DNA from: Macrothele yani
Lineage: Eukaryota > Arthropoda > Arachnida > Araneae > Macrothelidae
Reading direction: 5' to 3'
Assembly (NCBI GenBank): GCA_039090855.1
Contig: CM077006.1
Location: 48,865,336 to 48,929,335, forward strand
DNA: 64,000 nucleotides
The position numbers and the translations under genes were made by a program. The notes beneath the pieces were generated by a model that was not told the origin of the DNA, did not search any database, and was given only the letters and a program-made list of their open reading frames with translations. Positions 21,226-30,815 of the stretch are shown in pieces (the stretch's first letter is position 1; each line of letters begins with the position of its first letter).

Positions 21226-21712
21226 TAGCACATACATTTGACGCGGACCAGGAACGTCAAACAGGAGGCATCGCTTTCTCCACGTTTACAAGCGAGTCAC
21301 GAAAAAAAAAAAAATTCTCACCGGCCGCCACCAGGAACGCGAGTCACGGAAAAATTCTCACCGGCCACCAGCGGAAACGCGAGTCACGGAAAAATTCTCA
21401 CCGGCCGCCACCGGAAACGCGAGTCACGGAAAAATTCTCACCGGCCGCCACCGGAAACGCGAGTCACGGAAAAATTCTCACCGGCCGCCACCGGAAACGC
21501 GAGTCACGGAAAAATTCTCACCGGCCGACACCGGAAACGCGAGTCACGGAAAAATTCTCACCGGCCGCCACCGGAAACGCGAGTCACGGAAAAATTCTCA
21601 CCGGCCGCCACCGGAAACGCGAGTCACGGAAAAATTCTCACCGGTGGCGGCCGGTGAGAATTTTTCCGTGTCTTGCTTGTAAACGTGGAGAGAGCGATGA
21701 CTTCTGTTTGAT
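21226..21712. mobile_element. Palindromic SINE-3-type element with internal minisatellite
   Basis: This 487-bp insertion is flanked by an exact 12-bp direct repeat, GGGAGTCCATAC (21214-21225 and 21713-21724), a clear target-site duplication. The two ends are inverted copies: TCCACGTTTACAAGCGAGTC on the left, and the same sequence in reverse near 21670-21690. Between them lies a 40-bp tandem repeat. The arm sequence is the 3' body of the tRNA-headed SINE-3 seen as an inverted pair at 48575-48970, but here the tRNA head has been replaced by the minisatellite. Confidence 0.75.
21293..21648 (+). repeat. 40-bp minisatellite, about 9 units
   Basis: The 40-bp unit reads GAGTCACGGAAAAATTCTCA then CCGGCCGCCACCGGAAACGC. 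About nine units are nearly identical, with an A-run expansion in the first. It ends by turning into its own reverse complement (CACCGGTGGCGGCCGGTGAG). The unit corresponds to the junction of SINE-3 body and head. Because 40 is not a multiple of three, the long open frames across it (139 and 188 codons) encode one periodic peptide in shifted phases and are unlikely to be genes. Confidence 0.93.
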
Positions 21713-22033
21713 GGGAGTCCATACCTCTTGCTCATATCCCTTCAAAGTCCCCTGATGTGTCAACAATGGATTATTGTGCCTTCGGACTGCTAAAAAGAGC
21801 AATTTCTAAACGCAGACCTAAAACGATGATTGGACTATGGGAAGCAGTGGAAGAGGAGTGGAATAAAATACCACTCCAAATTTTAAGAAATGCCCTGTTA
21901 TCTTGAAAATCTAGATGTAGGTTCATAGTCCACTGAAAGGGCTATCAGATAGAACATTTAAGAAAGAAATATAATTTTATTTTAAACAATTATATTGATG
22001 GAAAATTGTTCTAAAATAGTTTTAAATCTTACC

Positions 22034-22247
22034 AAAAAGTGGTGTTACTCCAGCTGCACCACTTTCTAAGAAAGGATACCATTTTGTAGTGCAAACAAAA
22101 CCCAATAATATGGTGAAACCTTGCACCATAATGTGATGCAACTTTGTATCATAACGCGATGCAAAGTTGCATCACGTTGGGCTTTGTTTCCACCACAAAA
22201 TGTATCTTTTCGCAGAAAGTGGTGCAGCTGGTGTAGCACCACTTTTT
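22034..22247. mobile_element. Foldback/MITE with AAAAAGTGGTG termini
   Basis: The left arm starts AAAAAGTGGTGTTACTCCAG, and the inverted right arm starts AAAAAGTGGTGCTACACCAG. Both continue through CTGCACCACTTTCT. The arms are about 80 bases, and the whole 214-bp element can form one hairpin with an inner CGATGCAAAGTTGCATCACG palindrome. No coding sequence was seen. Confidence 0.8.
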
Positions 22248-22296
22248 GATGCAACGTACCACAAAATTTTTTAACAGCGTACGGTAAAAGTGATTA

Positions 22297-22500
22297 ATCC
22301 GGTGATTATGAATAATCACCGATCATCTTGGCGAGTTTGATAAATGCATTTCATATTTTGCGAATTAATCATGTTTGCCGGTGATTATGCAAACTCACCA
22401 ATTCGCAGTGGTAAATATGATAAATCGTACTTCATTAATCAAATTTACCGGACATTATGCATAATAGTCATTCTAGGATGGTAAATTCGATAAATAATGC
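22297..22500 (+). repeat. Diverged tandem repeat, three units of about 75 bp
   Basis: CCGGTGATTATGAATAATCA, CCGGTGATTATGCAAACTCA and CCGGACATTATGCATAATAG start three successive units at about 22299, 22378 and 22448. Each continues with a GATAAAT segment. Confidence 0.55.
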
Positions 22501-22900
22501 ATTCTCGTCGAGTAACCCTGATTTTAACGAGATTTATTTCATTTACTCTCCGGCAGATAGCTGTACCAGCAGGATTCGTTGATATAAATTATAAATAGAA
22601 ATCTTCAAATCGCCATTATGTATTAGTAAAGTCCATTAAAATTAAAACTGCATTGTGCTCAAATTAACAGTGCTAAATTTAGTACTGTTATTCATTAAAC
22701 AAAATCAACTTCATGCTGAAACTAAACACATTATTTTAGCCATGAAAGTTAAGACATTTTGTTGTAAATGTACGAGTATTTTTTTCCCCACAAAAAAGTT
22801 TTCTGTGTAGCCATTTCTTAATCGCAACCATAAAGGCACAAGGTAATTCTAAAACTTAATAAAAATTTAATTTTTTCCTTTCCCCCAAAAAAATAAAAAT
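22501..22900. other. Unassigned AT-rich DNA
   Basis: No feature was recognised. Confidence 0.5.
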
Positions 22901-23376
22901 GGAGGCTTAGCTTTACTGTTCAAAATGCTGATAGGTTTAAAGATAATTGTGCCAAAAACGTGAAATGCTGCAAATATTCCATGAAATTTTGATTTAAGAT
23001 TAAGAGGCACCAAAACCTGCTACCATTTTATGTCAAACCGTATGCATTGCTACGTCACGACCCTGTTCTGAATCGCAAACAGTTACGGATCTTAAATTGC
23101 TTTTCTTTCACTTAATTACTTTTCCCTTTCTTTAATTTTACATTCAAAAATGTTTTATAGATTCACCGTTCTGAAAACGGGCATGACTGCTAGTCAATTA
23201 TATGTATATGGGTTAACTACTGAGAATGTATATAACAGAATCTAAGGATTTTTTTTTATTACATTCAAAAGCAGCAAAAAAGGCTTATTTTGCTAACGTA
23301 AAATAAATATGTGACAAGTATTTTATGACATCAGTAAGAGAGCTCAGTGTTAACTCAATTCTAATAAAAAACTTAC

Positions 23377-23448
23377 CTCGGGACAGTTGCTGCAGCATGA
23401 CTGGTCCCGTAGCATATTGGAACTCGGCTCTATAGTTGGACTCTCCAC
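23377..23448 (-). CDS. Possible 72-nt internal exon of an unidentified gene
   Basis: On the minus strand a 72-nt block lies between an AG acceptor (23449-23450) and a GTAAGT donor (23371-23376). A T-rich tract and a CTAAT-like branch site lie upstream of the acceptor. The block is more GC-rich than its surroundings. Read with two leading bases and one trailing base it gives GESNYRAEFQYATGPVMLQQ followed by LSR, which looks protein-like. Frame 1 is open too. I do not recognise the protein. No neighbouring exon was found, and splice-like motifs are common in AT-rich DNA, so this is a candidate only. Confidence 0.35.
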
Positions 23449-23637
23449 CTAATAAAAAAATATAAAAAAATCAACATTAGATATTTTTCACTAAAATTTT
23501 TAATATCTGAAAAAAATTCAAAGAAAAAAAACACATTTCGCGACAAAAATACGAGTCATAGCCTCAGATGTAGCAGCAATATCACAGCTACATGAAATCT
23601 CAAATACAAATTAATACATCAAGAACTTCAGTTAAAC

Positions 23638-24345
23638 GTTCTTCTTTAACACACAGCAACTGAAAAAAATGTACTTCTATACCGCTGGGATCGAACCCCC
23701 AGGTCTCTCGATAACTTAGCCGAGTGCGTTCGCCTTACGCTATGGTGCCAACAATCCACAGCGCTATGTGTGTTTATCTGTCAGCATCTGACCACAAATC
23801 CGTAGGGATAGGCTCAGCAACTGAGACATCTCCATCTGGTTGTGCTTAACGGCACAAGCTATTTTAATTGCAGCTAATAAATCCAAAGGGTGTGAGAAAT
23901 GGTGAAAATCTTCCAAATACGTGGGGAAAACAACGCGGAGACTACAATTTTTCGGTTGCTGTGGAGACAATTTTTACGTGGAGACTAACACACAGCAACC
24001 AAAAAATTGTGATCTCTACAGGAACCCAAAAATTGTAGTCTCCACGTTATTTTCCTCACGTATTTGGAAGATTTTCACCATTTCTCTCGCCCTTTGGGTT
24101 TATTAGCTATAATTAAAATAGCTTACGCCGTTAAGCCCAACCAGATGGAGATGTCTCAGCTGCTGAGCCCATCCCTACGGATTTGTGAAGTCAGATGCCG
24201 ACAGATAAACACACATAGCGCCGTGGATTGTTGGCACCGTAGTGTAAAGCGAACGCACTTGGCTAGTTATCGAGAGATCTAAGGTTCGATCCCAGCGGTG
24301 CAGAGGTACAATTTTTCAGTTGTTCTGTGTTAATTAAAGAAGAAC
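23638..24345. mobile_element. 700-bp palindrome made of two inverted tRNA-headed units (SINE-4)
   Basis: The left and right arms (about 320 bp each) are inverted copies. Both outer ends carry GTTCTTCTTTAA or its inverse, then a segment with CAGCAACTGAAAAA. The right arm on the plus strand contains GGCACCGTAGTGTAAAGCG (box A-like), then AAGGTTCGATCCCAGCGG (box B). The left arm carries the same on minus. The two heads face each other and the tails point outward. The centre holds smaller copies of GGAGACTACAATTTTT in both directions. Confidence 0.82.
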
Positions 24346-25043
24346 CGGGAAGAGCGATATGACTTTGTCTATTTACATTGTCTCCACGTATTTGCAAGAT
24401 TTTCACCTTTCATCAGTTAAAATGTTTACAAATGTATGTAATTTCAAAAATTAGTTGCGTTACTTAAATTGGTCAAAATCTACGTATATCAGCGGCAAAA
24501 CAAAACCAAGCTCCGAACAGGTAAATTAACCATCGAGATTAAAAGCACTTATTCTACAACAAGTACATACTATTTACTATCCCCTCCCTACAGATTTTTT
24601 TTTTTTTCACTGTTAGCGTTGTTACATTTTTCACTGTTACACTTGAAATGTCTCAAACACATTTTAGAGGACTACAAAAGTGAGAACCGGCTGCCGATTC
24701 AAATCGCATTCAGCCATATGCCATTGTCTAGGTGCTAACAAAAACATTTATTTGAAACATCAGTAGGTCTCACAAGTCCCTTAATATCGTGGATGACTGG
24801 ATCTGGAGACAAATCGAAACAAAAATGGAGTTGGAACACCAATACAAGACCTAAAAAGGCATTAAAACAGCAGACGTCTTAATGCCTTTTTAGATACAAT
24901 AATGCAGGATACTTAATACACCCTACTCAACACACTATTTTGCCCCATAAAGAACTCCACTAACCATCTTTATATATTCCCATAGATGCCAATCTCAAGA
25001 AGTTGTTTTCAGTAATACAGTTTCTTTTTTTTTTTTTTTTAAA
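24346..25043. other. Unassigned AT-rich DNA inside the large inverted repeat
   Basis: A short copy of the TTTGCAAGATTTTCACC motif from the palindrome lies at 24390. Otherwise nothing was recognised. Confidence 0.45.
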
Positions 25044-25332
25044 GTAACTAGCAATCATGCCTGTTCTCCGAACGGTGAATCTATAAAATCATGTTTTGAA
25101 AAAATTAAAGAAAGGGAAAAGTATTTAATGGGAAGAAAAGTAATTCAAAATCCGTAACTGTTTTGCGATTTAAAACAGCGTCGTGACGTCAATGCATACG
25201 GTTTGACGTAAAACGGAGCAGGCTTTGGCGTCTCTTAATTTTAAACCAAAATTTGAAATTTTCAAAGCATTTCAATGATTCTGACAAAATTATCTTTAAA
25301 ACCTATCAGCATTTTGAAACAGTAAAGCTAAA

Positions 25333-25706
25333 TTACAACCCTTTTTGAATTTCTTGGTTTTCAGACTTTTTTTCTAATTGTAGCAGACAATGTTCCAAAG
25401 CGCTGTTTTTTGTTTGTTTGCTTTCGTTCATTTGCAGGTATCCGGACTTTAAGACCTACCGCGGCATGCCGATTTTCAGATCTCTAGGTTATTCAGAAGT
25501 GGTCAAACAATTCGTGGACGAGCACACTCGCATTTTACCTCTTTGCTTTTCTCATATACGAGGCGAAAGCTTGTATTTGGCATAGGTATTCACGTATGCC
25601 GGCGGAAAACGCCGAACTTTAGAGGCGTTGCTACATCATTACCAGTTTGATTGCAGCCTATTCTTTTACCCAATGAGAAGAGTGCTAAAAATAGCCGCGT
25701 CACCAT
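25333..25706. other. Unassigned DNA
   Basis: No supported feature. Confidence 0.5.
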
Positions 25707-26108
25707 GGCAGCAGGTCACGGAACCAGAACTTTCCTGTGTGGTTAACGCTGAAGACAAAGCCGTTAGTTCCTTCCCTTTGAGTCTTTAAAAAATGTTTGA
25801 AAATCAGAAAATGACTTTTTTTAAAAAGAAAATTTGTAAAAGAGGGATGATAGTTGTGAGTTTATGCTGTAAAAATTGAAAATGCGTTATGGCTTATAGT
25901 TTGCGATATATCAGTTTTTTTTAAATGGATCCCATCGCGAAATAGAATTTTGTGAAATTTAAAAATTTAATTTCTCGTAAACTAAATCGAAATTAAAAAA
26001 AGGGCAACGAGGTGCAAAAATTCGGCCTGGCCCTACAATACATGATTACAAATTTTCGTGGTTCTGTTACTGTTAGTGTCTCAGGAACGTGAACTGATAT
26101 AGCACTTT
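25707..26108 (+). repeat. Unclassified dispersed repeat, copy 2
   Basis: Same repeat as 13579-13978 and in the same orientation: GGCAGCAGGTCACGGAACCA to TTCGTGGTTCTGTTACTGTT. Its right end abuts the flanking duplication of RTE copy 1, so the LINE landed at or near its edge. Confidence 0.75.
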
Positions 26109-26133
26109 TTTAAGCACTTAGACCTAAACTTTT

Positions 26134-29100
26134 ATCATCATCATCATTGTCAACCATTATCAATCCACTGCTGGACGAAGGTCTCCCCAAGTTTCCTCCA
26201 CAACGGTCTGTCTTGTGCCAGTCTCCTCCATGTCACCCCTGCATACTTTCGAATTTCATCCACCAATCTCCCATGTGGTCTTCTTCTGGGTCTTTTCCTG
26301 TCCCTTGGAATCCAATCTAAAATTTCGGCTGTCCATCGATGATCTGTCCTTCTGGCAGTATGTCCAGCCCATTGCCATTTCAGGGATTTAACTCTGATCA
26401 TGATGTCTTCCACTCTTGTCATTTTTCGGATCCACGAGTTCCTCCTCTTATCTCTCCTGGTTACACCAAGTATGCACCTCTCCATGTTCCTTTGAGTTGT
26501 CTGCAGCCTTTGTATGTCTCTTTTAGTTAAGGTCCACGTCTCTGCACCAAACGTAAGCACTGGAAGGATGCATTGATCAAACACTTTTCTTTTAAGACAT
26601 AATGGCATATTGCTCTTGAAAATTATGCTGTATCTTCCAAAAGCTCTCCAGGCAAGTTTTGTACGCCGATTAATTTCTTCATCAATGTGACCCCTCACTT
26701 GATATCTGCTGTCCAAGATAAACATACGTGTCTGTTATCTCCAGCTTTTCTCCATCAATCGATAAATCTTCATTTCCTGCAAAAGCACTTTTGTCTTCTG
26801 AAAGTTCATTGAACATCACTTTTGTCTTCTGAAAGTTCATTTTTAATCCCACTTCTTTACTCTTGTCAGCAAGTTCCTGGATGGGGTAGTGATCTGCAGC
26901 TCTGATGGGGTAGTTGCAAAAATGACTACGTCATCAGCAAAACGAAGGTGGGTTAGATAATCTCCATTAATCTTTATCCCCTTGTTTTCCCAGCTCAGCG
27001 ACTGAAAAACACCCTCCAATGTGGCATTAAAGAGCTTTGGAGATATGGTGTCACCTTGTCTCACTCCCTTTCCAATTTTTACGTGTGTTGTATTTTCAAA
27101 CAGCCGAATCTTTGCACTTGCATTTTCATAGATTTTATTAATAATATTAATGTATGCATCTTCAATACCGCAGGTTTTCAGAGCCATTGTAACTGCTGAT
27201 GGTTTCACCAAATCAAAGGCTTTTTCATAATCGATAAAAGCCATGCACAATGGAAGTTCATATTCCCTCGCTCTTTCAAATAGTTCTCTCAGTACGTGGA
27301 TATGATCTATTGTGCTGTAGCCACTCCTGAACCCAGCTTGTTCTCTCGGTTGAGCCATGTCCAGTGTTACTTTCAAGCGGTGTGAAAGAACTTTAGTGAA
27401 GATTTTATAAACTACTGATAGGAGGCTGATAGGTCTGTAGTTTCCGAGATCCTCAATGTCACCTTTCTTATGTAGCAGGATCATTGTAGCTGTGTTCCAA
27501 TCCTCAGGAATCTTCCCTTCATTAAGGCACCGAGTGAAAATTTGGGCGAGTACTGTTTCGATTTCTCCACTTACTTCTTGTATGTCTACAGTAATTCCAT
27601 CTTCTCCTGGAGCTTTTCCCCGCTTCATGCTCTTGATTGCATGTGCAACTTCTGCTGGAAGGACTGGAGGAACTCTGGTACTGGTATCTTTCATGATGTC
27701 TGGAGTGCATGTATCATCCCTTTCATATAATTTGGAGTAGAAATCTTTCACTCTTGTCAAAATTTCGCCTCTATTTCTTGTTACAGAACCATCTTTTCTC
27801 AGTGCCATAATCTGTTTTCTTCCCTTACTGAGATGTCCCTTTGCTATCTTTAGGCTTTGGTTTTTTTCAATTGCTTTCCTCACTAGTTCACAGTTGAATT
27901 TTATTACGTCTTCAGTGATACTTTTTCTTACTGTCTTGCATAGCTCTATATATTCCACTTTCGAAGTCACATCTTCTTTAGTTGTCCTCATCTCTCTTCT
28001 TTTTTGCATCAACATTTTCGTTTTTCCTGATAATTTGTTTACATGCAACTTGTTCTTAGACCCAGCTAATTTTGTTGCTGTTTCCATAAGAGCTTTGGTT
28101 ACTTTTCTGTTAACTTCAGAGATGTCCACTTCTTCCGATGTTAGGCCTTCTAAAGCAAAGAACCTGTTCTTCAGTTCCAACTTGAAGGTATTATGGTGTT
28201 TTTTAAGGTTGGTTATGTCAATAGATTTTGTTTGTCTTATGAGCTTGCCACGTTCAAGTTTAGTGTTGAGGTGCATCTTACATCTCACCAATCTATGGTC
28301 ACTACCTGTGGTGAACTTGTTTAGCACACTGCAGTCTTCTATGACGAATTTTTCGTTACACATAATAAAATCAATTTCACTTGTCGTCGCATTTGGATGT
28401 CTCCATGTCCATTTCCTGTGTGGCTTTTTCTTGAAGGAGTTCAAGATGAAAAACTCTTCTGCCTCTGCAAACTCAACGAGAGTATTTCCACGCTGGTTTC
28501 TGTTGCCGTGACCGAATTTACCTACTGAAGTTTCATTCTGTTGCCGTTGCCCTATTTTTGCATTGAAATCTCCCATAATTATTTTCAAGTGCTGCTTACC
28601 TTTATTATTTAGATGACAAATTTCTTCATAAAATTCTTTAATTTCTTCTTCAGGATGACTTGTGGTGGGTGCATAAGTTTGAATAATCTGAGCCTGGTAT
28701 CTTTTCGAGAGTTGGATAACAAGTCGTGCAGCTCTGTCAGAGGAACTTTCAACTTCTACAACTTTATCCTTCAGTTTCTTGTTTATTATAAATCCAACAC
28801 CACTAGTTCTGCCAGTATCTGTCCCACGATAGTAGAAGAGATGTCCACTTTTCAGTTCGATGAGATCTTCTCCTTTTCTCCTTACCTCACTTAGCCCCAC
28901 GATGTCCCACTTGATCCTTTGTAGTTCCTCTTCCAATTCAAGAAGCCTTGAATCAGAAGATAGGGAGCGTCCATTATACGTAGCCAAGGTCAGCATCAGA
29001 TGGCAGCCTAGTCCGGTCCTCCGGGGATTCTTAGCACCCTCTGCCTTCATGTCGCACTGGCCGCTGCCTTGGCCAGGTACATTCCAGCTGCCGGAGACTG

Positions 29101-29338
29101 AGGGCCAAGATTTAAGTTGTGGAATCATTTTGGAGGGATTTGGCCATAACTCACCACGCTGGCCAAGCGGGTTGGCGAGTGTGGGATAGAATTTCCTCTA
29201 ATCCCGATGGTATAGTTATACCGCTATTGGCGGTCGTCAGAGCCCCTTTAGTGGGAACAGGATGCACCACGAGAAGGCGGGGTTGACATTTGTCAAGGAG
29301 AGGCTGTGATGTTACGCATCACCTGACCTTACATCCCT
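26134..29338 (-). mobile_element. RTE-type LINE, copy 1, near full length
   Basis: This 3.2-kb non-LTR retrotransposon on the minus strand starts GGGATGTAAGGTCAGGTGAT and ends in (ATG/GAT)n, the simple-repeat tail of RTE elements. A roughly 35-base direct repeat containing AGCACTTAGACCT lies on both sides (about 26097-26130 and 29355-29392) and is a likely long target-site duplication. TA repeats lie at the 5' junction. It is one of five copies in the window. Confidence 0.9.
26150..29128 (-). pseudogene. RTE endonuclease/reverse transcriptase ORF, copy 1, frameshifted
   Basis: 761 uninterrupted codons run from MIPQLKSWPSV (29128) to 26843, the longest intact stretch among the five copies. 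The AP-endonuclease domain shows TLATYNGRSLSS, GLSEVRRKG, IIQTYAPT, IIMGDFNAKIG and SDHRLVRCKM (about residues 45-285). The reverse transcriptase shows KAPGEDGIT, LGNYRPISLL, REQAGFRSGYST, CMAFIDYEKAFD, KGVRQGDTISPKLF and HLRFADDVVIFA. Soon after FADD, a local rearrangement near 26880 shifts the frame. A 24-base segment (CTTTTGTCTTCTGAAAGTTC) is duplicated at 26789-26840. The C-terminal tail, TWTLTKRDIQRLQ to QQWIDNG, is in another frame at 26150-26725. The protein would nick target DNA and copy its own RNA. Confidence 0.9.
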
Positions 29339-29789
29339 AAACATATATATATATAGCACTTTTATATAGCACTTAGACCTGAACTTCTGATCAGGGTGAA
29401 TCCTGCTACTGGTTTTTATATCGTAGGTATGGTACAACGTCACAATCTGCATTTGCATACGGCTACATTTGCGAAATGTGAATGTGCAGATTCGAATCGT
29501 CGCACATCGATTTCGGACATTTTAGGGTATTCAGGCGACAATTTATCTTATCCGTGTGAAACAAATTTCGTTTTGTACTAATTAATTGATGCTCAACAAC
29601 TTTGTAATTGGAAATTTTGCTCTTAGTTTTCGATTTGCAATGGCTAACTTCCGCATTTCGCCACTAGGGGGCGCTGCTATCTGTTGCATTCGATCGGGCG
29701 TAGTCGCTTTACTATACCGTTATCTCACTTGCATAACTGTACCTCTGTCCGTTTGCAAGTTATTCTAGGCTAAAGAGACTTTCCTATGC
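29339..29789. other. Unassigned DNA with flanking duplication of RTE copy 1
   Basis: A (TA)n run and the AGCACTTAGACCT target duplication come first (29343-29394). The remainder has no recognised feature. Confidence 0.5.
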
Positions 29790-29890
29790 AATCATCAACC
29801 ATTATCAATCCACCGCTGGACAAAGAAGCCCCCCCCCGGGGGGGTTTATTCCACACCGGTATGTCTTGGGCCAGTCTCCTCCATGACACT
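29790..29890 (-). mobile_element. RTE 3' end fragment
   Basis: On minus, the last ~90 bases of the RTE coding end are recognisable: CAACCATTATCAATCCACCG, and GCCAGTCTCCTCCATGACAC on plus, matching 26152-26240 of copy 1. A C/G run replaces the middle. It is an old 5'-truncated copy. Confidence 0.75.
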
Positions 29891-30034
29891 CCGGCATGCG
29901 ATTCGGGTGGAGGTTGTTATGTTCATAAAGAAATGCAATACGAAAGTGAATATTTTTAGCAGTACAAAATAAATCCTTTTCACCCATTGTGATGAACTAC
30001 ACACACCTTCAATCTTTAATTCATAACATTTTAA

Positions 30035-30180
30035 CCCTTCAACCGGCTGGAACGAATCAACCCGGGGTTAACAAAATGGGCTGAACTCAACTCTAATATA
30101 TTAGCTGTCTACGAAGTGGACCAAACGCGGCTGAAACGAATTCATTCAGATTATGCTTAGTGGTTCCAAAGCTGTTCGTA
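30035..30180 (+). mobile_element. piggyBac-type MITE terminus, copy 2
   Basis: TTAA (30031-30034) is followed by CCCTTCAACCGGCTGGAACG. This aligns with the right end of the MITE at 20502-21127 read inward, continuing through GTGGACCAAACGCGGCTGAA over about 145 bases. The other end was not located. Confidence 0.6.
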
Positions 30181-30636
30181 CGAGTTACTTTCAAGACTGG
30201 AGCATCCATAAAAGTCGCTTCCGCCCTTAGATTTGTTATTCAGACTGGTCATTGAGGCGTATGATCGACATCAATCTCTTCTCACAAATCAACTGATAAA
30301 GGGCGATGGAGATTAAATCGAGGACAGAGAAGACATGTTCGAGTAACTTTTTTTTTTTTTTTACCCTGTTGCATTGTGCGTGTGTCAGGGGGAATAACCC
30401 TTCCCTACCATGTTTTAGGTCCTGGGACACGGAATATAGGACTAGAAGGCAGGGCTTATCACCTGTGACATGTTTATTTTCGCTGCGGCTGAGATGAGAA
30501 GGAAGTAAAGATACATTACTTTGCCGTACCCTTCGCATAACCCCATCGCTGGGTGAACATTTCTATTCGGAGGGAGCAAAAGTAAGCTTTGGGAATCGTT
30601 TAGTTCAAGTACATTACTGAACTAAAACGGTTCCCA
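30181..30636. other. Unassigned DNA
   Basis: A T run lies at 30349-30362. No gene was recognised. Confidence 0.5.
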
Positions 30637-30795
30637 AGGCGGCATGTACCGTGGAGTGAATAGGATTTCAGGCAGGCGTTGAATGGCTTCACTCCTGCAT
30701 CACTCCGAGCTACATGGCGCCTCAGGCACAAAACTCCCCTGTTTTCTGGCATAACACTCACGTGCCATTTAAACGTGTGTGTCTATGGCCGCCTT
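30637..30795. mobile_element. Foldback MITE family F, copy 1 (left arm truncated)
   Basis: It contains GGCGGCATGTACCGTGGAGT, the central CTTCACTCC inverted motifs, and a right arm ending GTGTGTCTATGGCCGCC. The outer left arm is missing. It is adjacent to copy 2. Confidence 0.75.
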
Positions 30796-30815
30796 TAAGG
30801 GTCGAAGTGTCCGTT

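Larger units (their letters stand above)
19830..21955 (+). pseudogene. Tc1/mariner-superfamily transposase relic split by two insertions
   Basis: Transposase pieces occur in order across 2.1 kb. Near 19850-19970: KERCENHGISTSKCKISN. At 20000-20330: PPTQRAIGKSLKISVNKVIN, then RLLPRQVAERRTRSRLHENH and FIVTIDEAWTYL (first catalytic Asp). At 20380-20490: FSYNGKLK-like and YYQSNVLIPIFKVEIP. After a 626-bp MITE the frame resumes at 21132 as RVELHEDNAISRTS (second Asp block). After a 487-bp palindromic insertion it ends near 21770-21950 as MDYCAFGLLKRAISKRRPK and EEEWNKIPLQILRNALLS. The type matches an arthropod Tc1/mariner-like family with a DYCAFG motif, known to me only from memory. Frameshifts and both insertions make it dead. 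Confidence 0.78.
22901..25332. repeat. Large inverted repeat, arms about 300 bp
   Basis: 22901-23204 and 25044-25332 are inverted copies. Examples are CTTTACTGTTCAAAATGCTG on the left against CAGCATTTTGAAACAGTAAA on the right, and CAAACCGTATGCATTGCTAC against the inverse of GTCAATGCATACGGTTTGAC. The 1.84-kb interior holds a candidate exon, a 700-bp palindrome and unassigned DNA. It may be a foldback transposon that took later insertions, or two copies of one repeat in opposite directions. Confidence 0.8.

Noticed and set aside
21189..21755. 188-codon and 139-codon ORFs
   Set aside because: They run through the 40-bp tandem repeat and give the same periodic peptide in shifted phases. They are artefacts of the repeat.
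27894..28511. 205-217 codon ORFs antisense to RTE copies (also at 37266, 51078, 54308, 57886)
   Set aside because: They recur at the same place in every copy on the strand opposite conserved endonuclease and linker coding, so they are shadows of the real ORF.
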